A stretch of 64,000 bases of DNA, taken from Pseudogymnoascus destructans (taxonomy: Eukaryota; Ascomycota; Leotiomycetes; Thelebolales; Thelebolaceae). The notes under the pieces are model-generated. The model made no database searches. It was not told where the DNA came from and saw nothing but the letters and a program-made list of their open reading frames with translations. Of this stretch, positions 11,654 through 22,792 are shown in pieces; position 1 is the first letter of the stretch; the number at the start of each line of letters is the position of its first letter. The translations under genes and the position numbers were made by a program. The stretch covers positions 496,001-560,000 of the forward strand of contig NW_020167537.1 of NCBI RefSeq assembly GCF_001641265.1, in the 5' to 3' direction.

Positions 11654-11953
11654 ATGACCCATCCCGTCCTCGCTCTCGTCACCATCGGGCTCTCGATATG
11701 CATCGTCCTGCGCTGGCAGTCAACGGGCCCCTGGACGGACTTCCTCCAGCTTATCATCCTCGCCGCACTCTCCATGAAGGTCCTGGCTTGGATAATCTGG
11801 GCCTCATTCTGGGAGGGCTGGGAGTGGGTGGAAGATGATGACGATGAATATGAAGACGAGGAGAGAGAAATAAGAGACTACTGGCGTAGGAGGGATGAGG
11901 AGGAAATGAGTTGGATGGTGGGAAGCGTGATAGAAGGGGAGGAAGGAGAATAA
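11654..11953 (+). CDS. Small two-helix membrane protein with acidic tail
   Basis: This 99-aa protein is not from a family I recognise. Residues 4-20 (PVLALVTIGLSICIVLRW) and about 28-50 (FLQLIILAALSMKVLAWIIW) are two hydrophobic segments long enough to span a membrane. They are followed by a strongly acidic stretch (EDDDDEYEDEEREIRDYW) and a charged C-terminus. The frame is clean and codon use looks coding. An overlapping frame from 11278 covers the 5' half but looks like a shadow. It is the last host gene before the transposon block, and the hAT relic's terminus starts only 45 bp after its stop. Its function is unknown. Confidence 0.55.
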   Translation: MTHPVLALVTIGLSICIVLRWQSTGPWTDFLQLIILAALSMKVLAWIIWASFWEGWEWVEDDDDEYEDEEREIRDYWRRRDEEEMSWMVGSVIEGEEGE

Positions 11954-12160
11954 ATGAAATTGGAGTGGTATAACTTTGGTTTGTGTGTGTGTATGAACAG
12001 GGTTAGCAATTCGAGTAGACTCATGAGTTTGAAACCATACTCAACTCATTGAGTTGAGTTTAGACCTGTACTCAAACTCAAACTCACCAACTCGAGTAGA
12101 AAAATAAACCTATTTAGGACTAAGTTGTAATAAGATAAGATAAGATAAGATAAATTACTA

Positions 12161-14000
12161 ACGTATTTCACAAGCGAGTTGGCCACCCAAGCAAGTTGGC
12201 CACCAAAACACCAAAACGCGTCAACTTGACTACAGTCAACTATGCCACAACCAACACAAGCCCAATCCTCAAATCAAGAGGGTAGAATACTATTAGCTAT
12301 TCAGGCACTAAAGGAACGTCAATTTAAGAGTGTCCGAGCTGCTGCATTATCATACGACGTGTCACGTAGTACCCTTACCAACAGAATGAATGGAATGACC
12401 TCCCGACGTGATTCTACCCCAAAATCACAAAACCTAACTTCGTACGAAGAGTCAGCTCTTGTTCAGTATATTCTCGACCTAGATTCGCGTGGATTTCCGC
12501 CCCGGCCGCAAGCTGTGCAAGAAATGGCAGACCTACTACTCTCCGAACGAGGTGAGAGCCCTACTGGGAAGAACTGGACTAGTAACTTCATAACGCGTCG
12601 TACGGAACTTAAAGCAAAGTTTAGTCGGAAGTACGATTACAAACGAGCAAAATGCGAAGATCCAAAGATAATTGAAGGGTGGTTCACCCTCGTACGAAAC
12701 ACAGTCGCAAAATATGGCATCTTAGAGCAGGACATCTACAACTTTGATGAAGCAGGTTTCGCAATGGGAGTTATTGCTACTGCAAAGGTAGTCACAAGCT
12801 CAGAAGCAAAGAGCCGTCCGAAGACTATACAGCCAGGGAATAGAGAGTGGGTGTCAATTATCCAAGGTGTTAATTCGTACGGATGGGCACTCCCGCCGTT
12901 CATTATTTTCAAGGCGCAGAATCACCTCTCAGCTTGGTACGAAGACTCAGGATTACCAGACAATTGGGTGATTACGCTTAGTGAGAATGGGTGGACTTCA
13001 AATTCAATTGGGTATGAGTGGATTCAACACTTCAATCGACATACAAATGCTCGTACGGTCGGAACCTATCGCCTTCTTATTCTTGATGGACATGAGAGCC
13101 ACATCTCTGCTCAATTTCAACACTACTGCACAGAACGGAAGATAATTACCCTCTGTATGCCACCACACTCATCACACATTCTTCAGCCTCTTGATGTGAG
13201 CTGCTTTGCGCCACTAAAGCTTTCGTACGGAAAGCAGATTGAAACCTTCGTACGGAACCGGCTAAACCACATCACAAAGCTTGAGTTCCTCTCTGCATTC
13301 AAAGAAGCATTCAAAGCTACGTTTACAGAGCAGAACATCAAGAGCGGATTCCGAGCTACAGGACTAGTTCCGTACGAGCCACAGAGTGTCCTCTCTCACT
13401 TAAATCTACGCTTAAGGACTCCAACACCTCCTATAGTTGAGAGTGACAATTGGACTTCAAAGACTCCTCAAACTATAAGGGAGCTTAACTTTCAAACAGA
13501 GCACATTAAGAACCGCATCGTACGACATCAGAATAGCTCTCCTACCTCAATTAATGATGCTGTTAGCTGCCTTGTTAAAGGGGCGGAAATGATGATGCAT
13601 TCTGCTGTTCTACTTAAGGCAGAAGTTAAGGCTCTACAAGCGGCAAATGAACAGAAAAAGAGGAGGGAAAGGAAGCGCAAGAGGCGTATAATGCAAGGGG
13701 GCAGTCTCTCCGTACGAGAGGGAGAGGATATGCTTCAGAGTGCTGAGGTAGAAGCTCAAGTCCGTACGGAGGTGGCAAGTGAGCATTGTCGGCAGGTGGG
13801 TTCTACAGGCCGACAGAAGCGCTGTGGCATATGTGGTATTATGGGCCATAACTCCCGTACATGTACGAGGCACAAGGATTCAATTACGATCGAATAAGGG
13901 TCATTATGTAGGGTGGTGGTGTAGTAGTAGGCAGTAATAGTCAATTTTGGTGTTTTGGTGGCCAACTTGCTTGGGTGGCCAACTCGCTTGTGAAATACGT
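12161..14000 (+). mobile_element. Element A: complete Fot1/pogo-like DNA transposon
   Basis: This is a 1840-bp element flanked by TA on both sides (12159-12160 and 14001-14002). Its terminal inverted repeats are about 56 bp and nearly perfect. They start ACGTATTTCAC and continue with two 17-bp units, AAGCGAGTTGGCCACCC and AAGCAAGTTGGCCACCA. The single transposase frame is uninterrupted, so the copy could be autonomous. It sits in what was the 5' leader of the hAT relic. The palindrome CGTACG occurs 11 times inside it (see findings). Confidence 0.93.
12242..13897 (+). CDS. Intact Fot1/pogo-like DDE transposase (element A)
   Basis: This 551-aa transposase would cut and paste its own element at TA sites. 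The N-terminus holds a psq-type helix-turn-helix (ILLAIQALKERQFKSVRAAA to STLTNRMNG, residues about 16-52). A CENPB-type HTH (residues about 62-135) follows, ending KAKFSRKYDYKRAKCEDP. The DDE catalytic residues are in YNFDEAGF (D169), LLILDGHESH (D282) and LQPLDVSCF (D318), a DD35D spacing as in pogo elements. The C-terminal part is helical and basic. It ends in a retroviral-type CCHC zinc knuckle, CGICGIMGHNSRTC, close to the stop codon. ATG 12242 begins 81 bp inside the element, and no other start is needed. This is the only intact member of its group here. Confidence 0.93.
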   Translation: MPQPTQAQSSNQEGRILLAIQALKERQFKSVRAAALSYDVSRSTLTNRMNGMTSRRDSTPKSQNLTSYEESALVQYILDLDSRGFPPRPQAVQEMADLLLSERGESPTGKNWTSNFITRRTELKAKFSRKYDYKRAKCEDPKIIEGWFTLVRNTVAKYGILEQDIYNFDEAGFAMGVIATAKVVTSSEAKSRPKTIQPGNREWVSIIQGVNSYGWALPPFIIFKAQNHLSAWYEDSGLPDNWVITLSENGWTSNSIGYEWIQHFNRHTNARTVGTYRLLILDGHESHISAQFQHYCTERKIITLCMPPHSSHILQPLDVSCFAPLKLSYGKQIETFVRNRLNHITKLEFLSAFKEAFKATFTEQNIKSGFRATGLVPYEPQSVLSHLNLRLRTPTPPIVESDNWTSKTPQTIRELNFQTEHIKNRIVRHQNSSPTSINDAVSCLVKGAEMMMHSAVLLKAEVKALQAANEQKKRRERKRKRRIMQGGSLSVREGEDMLQSAEVEAQVRTEVASEHCRQVGSTGRQKRCGICGIMGHNSRTCTRHKDSITIE

Positions 14001-14275
14001 TACTATACTTTTATTTAAAAATGTCTTTATTACATCAAAATACCCCTGAATTTCAAATTCTAATGGAAAATCAGCCTTATATCTTTAGAGCAAGACCTTT
14101 TACTAGAGAGTTAAATCCAATTATTAAAAATCAACCTAGGGACACTTACTGTTAAGTGTTCTCAAAAATTCTGCAAGTAAGTATTCTCTTTTTATAGTTT
14201 ATTAATTTTTATTAGCTTTTATTAGCCACCTATAGAGAAATCAAAAACTAGGGCAATCTACTAGTATATACAAAG

Positions 14276-15184
14276 TGTCATACTGACATTCGTTGCACTC
14301 AGTTTGCTATCAAACTCAAGAGCAAACTTAGAAATCTCCTCCTCAAACCTATAAGTCACTATACATATTTTGGCTTGTCACACCAACAACAAGAGCAATA
14401 CTACTCAACGATTCCTACAACCCTCTATGATTCATTACACATCATTGCTCCTTAGTTACTGGGCCGATATGACCACATAGCATATCTCTACAACCCTCTA
14501 TGATTCATTACATGACATCACTCCTTAGTTACTGGGCTAATACTACACATGACATATCTCTATCAACTAGAGGCCTAGGAACATGAACGATAGCCCCAAA
14601 AGCTTCTACAACCCTCTATGATTCATTACATGTCATCGCTCCTTAGTTACCCACAAGATTGGTTAAGTTATGACATAATTTGTCTATAGGGGTACTATGA
14701 CCTTGGACCTCCTTTCACTTCCTATAGGCTAGGAACCTAGGAGATGGTTCTATGGGATTCTCTTACGTCGACTACAGTTACCAAGCCTGGTTAGTCATGG
14801 AAAGTCTTGGAAAATGAGAGAACTACACTCCTTTAGCATAAATAGGATTGCCCTTTCCTTAAGAAAGGGCAAGCAGACAATACAGTAAATCGACTATCAC
14901 ATACTTCCACGTCTTTTCCAAGCTTCCAAGCATTGATCTTGTTACTCCTTGTTTCTGAAAAGTCAGTGAGGTGCTAACCTCTGACTTATCCCTGAGTTCT
15001 CAGACTCAACATTTGTTACAACTTGTCTAAACAACTCCACTACATCATACACCTGATTGCTGCATTGTGGAATAGTCTAAGCTACGACCCTTTGGCTCTG
15101 CTTCCTAAGACAGTGTGTTGTCTTAGTAAAATCATCCCTTCCTTGGGTGGCTAGATTCTCACATCTGGTGCACCCACCATTACA
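14276..15184. repeat. Solo LTR (0.93-kb family) with CAAAG target duplication
   Basis: This is a 909-bp copy running TGTCATACTG to CCATTACA. It is flanked by the 5-bp direct repeat CAAAG (14271-14275 and 15185-15189). The TG...CA ends plus a 5-bp duplication are the signature of an LTR left by recombination of a retrotransposon. Inside, the motif CTACAACCCTCTATGATTCA occurs three times (near 14416, 14489, 14607), a local amplification absent from the other copies. It lies inside the hAT relic, just before one of its introns. Confidence 0.88.
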
Positions 15185-15314
15185 CAAAGGGGTAAGTAAC
15201 TCTTTATGTTAATGTTAATATTATACATTATACTAACTATTTTATAGAGATGACCAAATTCCAAGTCTATCTAGACAACGCATTATAGACTCTTTATATA
15301 TATATTATAATATA

Positions 15315-16921
15315 ACGTGCATGTATAACGAAAGTGCCAAACAAGTGAAAGTGCCAAAATCATGCGGTGACCAACCCCCCCAACTAAATGTTAAATTCCT
15401 CCACAACAAAACATGCGCCATAAAAATGATGAAAGCAAATTAGTGCTAGCTATCCAAGCTATGCAAAGCGACCCAAATTTGCGCCTTCGAGTTGCAGCTA
15501 GGATCTATTCCGTAGACCACCGCAAGCTACGTCACCGTTTACAAGGCGTACCTTCACGACGCGATATCCAAGCCAACTTACGGAAATTAAGTAACCTAGA
15601 GGAATCAGTTCTTGTTCAGTATATACTTGACTTAGCTGCTAAAGGGTTCCCTCCTCAGTTGTCTATTGTTGAAGATATGGCAAATCGACTACTTGCAACA
15701 CGCGACGCGCCACGCGTCGGGCCACATTGGGCTTCAAACTTTGTTAAGCGCCATGTAGAGCTCCGGACACGCTTCCAGCGAAAATATGACTACCAGAGGG
15801 CTAAGTGCGAAGATCCAGAAGTCATTCGTGGCTGGTTTGAGCTTGTATGGAGCACAATTCTAAAGTATGGCATCAACAATGCAGATATCTACAACTTTGA
15901 TGAGACTGGGTTTATGATGGGCGTCATCTCAAGCGCAACGGTAGTAACGAGCTCAGATGGGCAAAGGCAAAAAAGGTGCAGCCTGGCAATCGGGAATGGG
16001 TTACAGTAATCCAAGGCGTTAGTTCTCAAGGTTGGGCAGTGCCGCCATTTGTCATTGTGGCAGGTAAAAACCACCTTGCATCTTGGTATGAGAATAGCGG
16101 ATTTCCAGCAGATTGGGTAATCGCTGTTACTGCAAATGGCTGGACTACAAACGAGAGAGGTATGGATTGGATTCAGCATTTTGAGAAGCACACAAAGCCC
16201 CGGAGTGTTGGTGGTTATCGCTTGTTAGTCCTTGATGGTCATGAGAGCCACCACTCAGACAAGTTTGAGGAGTACTGCAAAGAACACAACATTATTATGC
16301 TTTGTATGCCTGCTCACTCTTCCCATATACTCCAACCACTTGATGTTGGCTGTTTTGGTCCATTAAAGAGAGCTTACAGTCAGCAAATTGAAGATATGAT
16401 GCGGGCTCATATTATTCACATTACTAAGGATGACTTCTTTCCTGCCTTCCACGCTGCATTTAACATTGCAATGACAGAAAGCAATATTCAGGGAGGGTTC
16501 CGAGGTGCTGGGCTTCTTCCATTTAGCCCTGAGAGTGTAATATCTACACTTGACCTTAGGTTTAAGACTCCAACACCTCCAACCTCTCGCCCAAACACCG
16601 CTCAACCATGGGTTTCTCAGACACCAAATAACCCAACTGAAGCTGTATCACAGTCTACTTTCATTAAAAACTGAATTGCACATCATCAAAATAGCTCTCC
16701 AACCTCAATCTATGCAGCTGTTGACCAGTTTACAAAGGGTGCATCGCAAATAATGCATCAATTAGCATTGTTAAAAGCAGAGAACCAAAACCTGTGACAG
16801 GCAAATGAAGTGCTAAGCAAGCGCCGGAGAGCTAAAAAAACATGACTACAGCAAGGAGGATCACTTAGTCAACAGGTAGCACAGGAGCTACAGGACGAGA
16901 GGGACGTTGTGCAGCAAGTAG
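15315..16921 (+). mobile_element. Element B: 3'-truncated Fot1/pogo-like transposon
   Basis: The left terminus is ACGTGCATGTAT with TA before it (15313-15314), followed by the 17-bp-period units carrying CGAAAGTGCCAAA. It is almost identical to the left part of element C: both predicted protein pieces match exactly, and I saw one difference in the terminal repeat. It stops matching C after 16921, where a fragment of a transporter gene begins. The 3' end, zinc-knuckle region and right terminal repeat are missing, so it cannot move on its own. Confidence 0.9.
15413..16860 (+). pseudogene. Frameshifted DDE transposase of element B
   Basis: The reading frame runs from MRHKNDESKLVLAIQAMQ through the HTH and the first catalytic motif YNFDETGF. 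It is then broken by a 4-bp deletion near 15960, compared with element D (SSDGQRQKR instead of SSDGRAKAKK). It resumes in another frame (QPGNREWVTVIQGVS, LLVLDGHESHH, LQPLDVGCF). Further stops are TGA at 16672, where element D has TGG, a TGA in place of CGA near 16795, and TGA-CTA near 16843. Element C has every one of these lesions. Both changes are transitions of the kind cytosine deamination produces. Confidence 0.88.
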
Positions 16922-17231
16922 CGCACCACGCGCCGAGGACGACGAGCCACGCAGCGCGGCCGCCATCAGGGAAGTTTGCGGGATTGGGGGCTCCGGGTGG
17001 CAGAGGGTTGTGTGATGGGGCACGCGCATTCTTCTCGATGTCTGCGTTCGAATGAATTATCACAGCGTCTGTGTCGATGGGTCCGCTCCTAGACTGAACC
17101 CGTGCGACGGCATCGGTGCCGGTGACAGCCCCATTATGTACTGGCCCAAGGTCCCCAGCCTCGATGGCCTTGTCGTTTTTCTTCATGGACGACGATGGAG
17201 TCGAAGGTGTTGCCATTGCTGCTTGAGGCAC
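16922..17231 (-). pseudogene. 5' fragment of a major-facilitator (monocarboxylate-type) transporter gene
   Basis: On the minus strand about 103 codons remain, starting MPQAAMATPSTPSSSM. They end FPDGGRAAWLVVLGAWCA exactly where element B begins. PDGG-x-x-AWLVVLG is the usual start of the first membrane helix of fungal MCT/MCH-like MFS carriers, after a polar cytoplasmic leader. The remaining eleven or so helices are absent, so the gene is dead. The breakpoint is shared with the 3' end of element B, so both were probably cut by the same rearrangement. The promoter side (17232-17560) looks like ordinary unique DNA. Confidence 0.75.
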
Positions 17232-17559
17232 AAGTTCGTCTGCTATGCCGTCGGGTTAGAGCAAGCGATGCGGCTCCGATGTTGAAGCAAGGCAAAGAAG
17301 TTGAGGATTAGGTGATGAGGCTTAGATGATGTCGTTCGCGATGACTATATATACTTCGCATGTGCTATGTGCTTATGCGTGCTTGACACGGAAACTCCGA
17401 GCTTGACCGATCCTCCATGGAATCTCCACGGGTTTGAGTCACGTCAGCATTATAGTTTAGCTTTAAGAGTGGATTTGTCAGTAGCTCACCTCTTGCAGTT
17501 CATCTATGTATTCCAGGTCCAACTCTAGAATCGGTAGAAGGGGGGTTCCAGGAGATTTC

Positions 17560-19191
17560 AGACCCCCCTCATCAACATAAAAAGTCCGTTTGTATTATCG
17601 ATCGTAGGTTATCTGCCTCGCGTTGGTGTAAGAAGTTGCGTGTATTAAGTCGCTCAGTCTCATCAGCCAACCGACGGATATATCGAGTAGTGGGTGTGTT
17701 TAGGACTGTACGCGTCTCTAAGGCCGCAACCAGGACAGTGTTCGCTTTGCGCAATGTAGAACAGTCGGGTGGACTACTGTTCTGAAAGACATTGTCAAAA
17801 ATATCATACTCAGTTGGTGTTTTTGGTCGATCATCTGTCACATCTGTCTGTTGGAGCGTCACCATCCGGATCACCCGTTGAGGTTGGAAAGGTTGTAGAC
17901 CAGCACCCCTCCACGCAGATGTAATATTATGAGTAGATAGCGCAATTGCTCTCACTTTGATGTATGCAGATAACCATTCTGCTTTTTGTATGCGTGTAAG
18001 TTGCGCTTCATTCAAATGTGAGAGCGCACTTGTGAGATGTTTTTTCAATGGTCCGAAGACTGCAACATCGAGTGGTTGCAACACATGGGAAGTGTGCGGT
18101 GGGAGGACAAGGATAGATATTCAATTTTGCATACAATGGGATATAAAGCCTCCACTTATATGACTGTCGTGGCCATCGCATATGAGTAACCGTTGTTGTT
18201 GTGCTCCATTAGATGTCGCTTTCGCATGCGTTGCTGGTTCAAACACGCGTTTTAACCACTCGATGCCATGTAAGTTGCTTGTCCAACCCTTTGTATTAGC
18301 AGAGAAGTGCCATTTATCGATAACCTCAGGAGGGATCCAGTTTTGTAACACGTTCCGACCCTTGAATATAATAAGAGGGTTAATGGTCGTTCCATCCATA
18401 CAGATGCATTCAACAGCAGACACCCATTCCTGCTGGCCTTGGTGTGCCTGGTGACATGTACGGAGTGTAGAATCAACGATGATCCGAGTACACTCCATAG
18501 TGCCAATCGAAAATCCAGTTTCATCCATGTTATACACGTTGTGTTCTTGTATTCCTAGACGCGCCACAAGGTCCTTGTACGCGTCAAACCACCCCGTTAA
18601 CACATATTTTGTAACTCCACTCATTCTTTGTGCTTCGACCCGTCTGCCTAGTTGGATTTGTAAATGCGGATGTCGTTTTATAAACCGTGGGACCCAGTCT
18701 TGTCCAAGGGGAAAGTTCGGAATCTCTTCGTGATGAGTGTGTTGGGCATGTTGACTGTTAGGGTGCGACAGTTCGAAAACGCGGCATCAGTTGACACGGA
18801 TTTCGTCAGCAATATCCCACAATATACGGTGACTAGGAGCATATCCACTAATTGTTAGCACCTTAATCCACTTTAAAAGTGTCTGCTCTTGCGCTGGCGA
18901 TAGCAGTTGTTGTTGTTGTCGAGCTTCTCTCCGTGACAGTTTCCCATTAACGCGTTGAAGGACTGTGTCTGGCTGAAGGTGTAAAGCCTTTGCAGCACTG
19001 TACGAAGATTTGTATAATCCGGATTTAACTCCAGCAACAGCTTGTGCCAATAAAACTTCTAGTTCTTCAGCTTTCTGACTACGCTTTCGCACCATGTTGG
19101 GGGTTTACATTGGTTTGGTGATACTCTTGATGCTCAATATTCCCCACTATCCCGTTTACGCCATTCTCCCGGTTACGCCACGACTTACGTT
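17560..19191 (-). mobile_element. Element H: degenerate Fot1/pogo-like transposon, one end left
   Basis: On the minus strand the element starts at 19191 with ACGTAAGTCG. Two 17-bp units follow (TGGCGTAACCGGGAGAA and TGGCGTAAACGGGATAG), and TA lies outside at 19192-19193. The transposase is in three pieces: 19095-18787 (psq HTH, LLAQAVAGVKSGLYKSS), 18624-18121 (YNMDETGF and LLICDGHDSH) and 18084-17572 (LQPLDVAVFGPLKK). Frameshifts or stops separate them. The C-terminus and the second terminal repeat are missing near 17560. It is related to element G and to the relics at 19476 and 27000. Confidence 0.85.
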
Positions 19192-19193
19192 AG

Positions 19194-19475
19194 TTGCAGA
19201 AACTAGTGGATATTGGATAGTTGAGCTATCCACGAACTATCCTGAATATCTAGCTATCCGCCAACTATCCAGATTACCCATGAGGCACGACACCACTATA
19301 TAAGTAGATAGTATTTCCTTAGATAGGAGCTTCGTGCTCAACTCAATATAGTATTCTTTACAATACTGTAACGTGTTACTTGGAAAGCCTTTGAGTCAAC
19401 GACATGCATAAAAGCAGACAGTTAGCACTAGCTTCTCATATGTAATGGCCACGACTTACACATTAGCAGGAGTTT
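19194..19475. other. Unassigned repeat-like stretch
   Basis: It contains several copies of a CTATCC/GGATAG motif in both orientations (for example GGATAGTTGAGCTATCC) and a TATATAAGTAGATAG string. It could be part of an LTR or another element. Nothing else in the window matches it, so I leave it unnamed. Confidence 0.3.
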
Positions 19476-19870
19476 CATTGTGCATTATATGAAGAACCAC
19501 ATTGTATTACTAATACTGCCACCTTATACATCACATTTGCTACAGCCACTGGATGTTGCGATATTTGGCCTGCTAAAAAAGCACCTAATAGCAGCGCTCT
19601 CCCTACTTAACCAAGCGAAACTTGCACGTATACAGAAGTATAAATGGATAGAGGCATACATCTAGGCATGGCTTGATGTATACAACCATAAGAACATTGA
19701 GTTAGCATACCATGGCACTAGCTTGTTTCCTTTTAATCCCTAGCAAGCGTTGTCTACACTGCTTAATAATGAGCCATTAGTTGAGGTTGATCAACTAAAA
19801 ACACCCCATTAGTATGATATTTTTAACCAAGTCTTTAACGTCATATTTAGGATTATTGTTAATACAGAAA
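19476..19870 (+). mobile_element. Relic of an H-family transposase, third catalytic region
   Basis: The translation reads MHYMKNHIVLLILPPY, then LLQPLDVAIFGLLKK and LARIQKYKWIEAYI. It continues past stops to TPH*YDIFNQVF, matching the corresponding part of element H (LQPLDVAVFGPLKK, YDIFDNVFQN). Several codons have become TAG or TAA. There are no terminal repeats. It is a short, old fragment. Confidence 0.7.
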
Positions 19871-19879
19871 GCTTAGCTC

Positions 19880-20985
19880 TGTTCCTAAGACTATAGAAGA
19901 CGAAATGAAAGGCCTATGTACAATTGCTAGTAAATACAACGATGAGGATATATATAATATATATGAGGCTACACTCTATTAGAAGATGACACCTTCTCAT
20001 GGACTTGCTACACAACTACAACCTAGTTTGAAGAAGGACAAGGATTGCCTGTCTCTTAATTTTGCTACAAATGCAACTAGGAGTGATAGATTACGTGTAT
20101 GGATCATTAGAAAGATCAAAACACCAAGAGCACTATGAAATGCAAGTGTTTCTACAATGGGAGAGTAGAGGTGGAATAAGATGGCCTAGATGAATACAAC
20201 TATGATGTCTAAATGGCTTTTAAGCCTTCTATAATCACATTAGAACAACTCGTACAGTCCTTTTAACAATGGATAACTTCTCTACACACCTTATAGCTGT
20301 CAAATTTACACCACCTCATCCTAATATACGAATCTGTTAGCTTCTAAAGAACTCAATGAGTTGATTTCAACCTTTAGATTAAGGAATTATACAAAGCTTC
20401 AGGTCTCATTATAGGTGACAGTGGCTCTTATATATGCTCAAGTGTTATAACAATAACTAGGACCCTAGGGACTTAATGGATTTACACCTAGCTATTCGTT
20501 AGATTCTAAGTAGTTGGAATAACTAATTCTTAAATACAACAATCTACAACTGTTTCTAGAAGTCAACTCTAGTTACAACTACTATATCACTTCCTATTGC
20601 AATTGATTCTCTGAATACCACAAGTCTTTATAAACAAGTTAAAAGAGCTAGGAATATACAAGATATTATAGCAATTTCGAGATTCCTAAATCTAGTTAAG
20701 GAACAAGAGTTAGAGGCAGAGAGTGAACAAAAATCAGTGGATCCTAAGGAGGTCTTACAGGATGTAACAGAGCATCTTAGCTTATAGATAATTGATGAAG
20801 ATGAGGAAGAAGAGGCCTAGCCTAACAGGCTGAAACGGTTAATACAAGAGGCTATTTAGGCTCTACAAGTGGTAATTGAGTTTACGAAGGGTTGAGATGA
20901 TGTAAAAACAGCTCATTTGAGAGCAATTGAATGACTAGAGCAGGAGTTAGAGGCCCTAGATGTAAATAGCCGTATTTAGAGTACC
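19880..20985 (+). mobile_element. Degenerate Tigger/CENP-B-like DDE transposon relic
   Basis: Pieces of a Tigger-type transposase can be read between many stops: IYEATLY*KMTPSHGLATQ, KKDKDCLSLNFATNATRSD, then IEFTKG*DDVKTAHLRAIE. The last is the C-terminal helical tail common in fungal Tigger-like elements. The local AT content is high and many expected CAG or TGG codons are TAG. No terminal repeats are recognisable. The third Asp region is too decayed to place. Confidence 0.65.
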
Positions 20986-21132
20986 TGTAATGGGGTGCCA
21001 ACCGTTACAGTGCGTTGTATATATAGCGTGTTATCAGATTCCACCGAGCTAGGATGTAGCGCAAGCGTGACCGTACATCGTTACAGTACCTTACATAGGT
21101 GGATTATGTGATATTCAGTTGAACGATATATA

Positions 21133-22394
21133 CCGTAGTTTACAAGTGGGCGGTCCACCCAAGTGCGTGGTCCACGCTAATTAACACTGAATGCTTCTTC
21201 ACTTCTTAACTTCACCACATCACCAATTCAAATGGCTTCTACTCAAAAAGCAGCTCAATTAGTCTTAGCTATCTAGGCTATCTAAAATACACCTAAACTT
21301 AGCATTTGACGCGCGGTAGCCATGTATAATGTCTCCTATACAACGCTCCGAGCACGTCTCTATAGCCAGCAATCAATACACAATATTCAACCTAAAGCAC
21401 AAAAGCTTACGAAACTAGAAGAATATACGATAGTTCAGAGGGGTCTTAAACTAGATTCTTAAGCATTTCCTCCTAGGTTAAGTGCTGTGGAAGATATGGC
21501 AAATCGATTATTATGCGACCATGACGTGTTACGCGTTAGTAAGAACTACATCCTCTAGCCATTAGATGTCGCATGTTTTAGGCCCCTAAAAAAAGGCATG
21601 TAGTGCGCAAATTGAAGGTCTTATGCAAGCTCGGATTTCACATATTACAAAAGAGGACTTCCTCCTAGCTTTTCTTGAGGCATTTAAGAAGAGTATGACT
21701 GAAAGCAACGTTCGGGTAGGATTTAAGGCAGCCGGGCTTGTTCCTTTAAGCCTAGACATCGTGGTTTCAAAGTTAGATGTGAAATTACACACGCCAACAC
21801 CCTCTCGGCCACCTACACGAGAGTCCCTCCCTTGGGCTTCTAGGGCACCAAACAACCCAATCGAGGCTACTTCGCAGTCTGAATTTATTAAATCTCGGAT
21901 TGCTAAGCATCAGAATAGCCCCCTAACATCAATTTATAATGCCATTGACCAGTTCTCAAAGGGGGCGCATGGTATTATGCATCGGATGGCCCTCTTGCAA
22001 GCTGAGGTTACTGAACTACGAGAGGCAAACACCATCATTAGCAAACGTCGAAGGGCCAAAAAAACTCGTGTCTAGCTTAGAGGATCACTTAATATACAAG
22101 ATGCAGGAGATCTACAGGACCAGAGGGATGTTGCGCAACAAGTACAACAAGAAATGCATGGAAATGGGGGTGGTCTAGGTTGTCGCCAGCCGCAACAACG
22201 GCGCTGTGGCATATGTGGGAAGCCTAGGCATAATGCGCGCACTTGTCAAGTCGAAATAGAATCTTTAGGCACGAGTATTCAGAGTAGTTTTAATTAATAT
22301 ACCGCGTTGTGGTTGTGAAATCGTGTTGAAGACCATTCGGTGTTAATTGGCGTGGACCGCGCACTTGGGTGGACCGCGCACTTCTGGACTACGT
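21133..22394 (+). mobile_element. Element J: internally deleted Fot1/pogo-like transposon
   Basis: It is 1262 bp, with TA on both sides (21131-21132, 22395-22396). The termini match: the right one, read inward, starts ACGTAGTCCAG with two units of AAGTGCGCGGTCCACSC at 17-bp spacing; the left one is slightly diverged. The transposase starts at MASTQKAAQLVLAI with several stops. It jumps from VSKNYI directly to L*PLDVACF near 21554, so the first two catalytic Asp regions are deleted (roughly 600 bp). The C-terminal half is well kept (21623-22075: QARISHITKEDFLLAF, MTESNVRVGFKAAG), then an in-frame TAG, then the CCHC knuckle CGICGKPRHNARTC. It could only be moved by a transposase supplied elsewhere. 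Confidence 0.88.
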
Positions 22395-22792
22395 TACGAT
22401 AAGACGATATTGAAATGTGTTTGGTGGGAGGGAGTGACGTCAGTTCCGGCGTTTGGGTGTGGGAGCGGGGGTCGAATGGGAGAAAACATAGCCGTTGGGA
22501 TTGGTGATTGATTGGTATGGCGGGATCGGGATGACACAGATCGGTAGAGACACGCGACGGGAGGAGGAGAGATAAGAGAAATGAGAATCACAAGAGCCAA
22601 ATCCTCAATTGAAAGGCCTAGAATCCAAACATGTCTAACCAGACAAGAACCCCCCCAAGATAAACCCCGCCCCTTCCAATAACTCCCAGCACATGCAAAT
22701 GCAAACGCCTTCTAATCCAAACGGCTCGAAAGACAGGCACGCATGGGAACAATCATCCCCAAACCACGCACCGGGTATACACAACACCCCTT
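22395..22792. other. Unique DNA downstream of the kinesin gene
   Basis: About 400 bp between element J and the kinesin stop codon, presumably holding the kinesin 3' UTR. I see no gene or repeat in it. Confidence 0.5.

Noticed and set aside
12134..12154. Short GATAA tandem repeat before element A as a CRISPR-like array
   Set aside because: Only about four 5-bp units with no spacers. It is simple sequence in a eukaryotic genome.
14003..15314. Independent AT-rich host gene between element A and B
   Set aside because: The translation and introns match the hAT transposase N-terminus and continue in frame at 30546.
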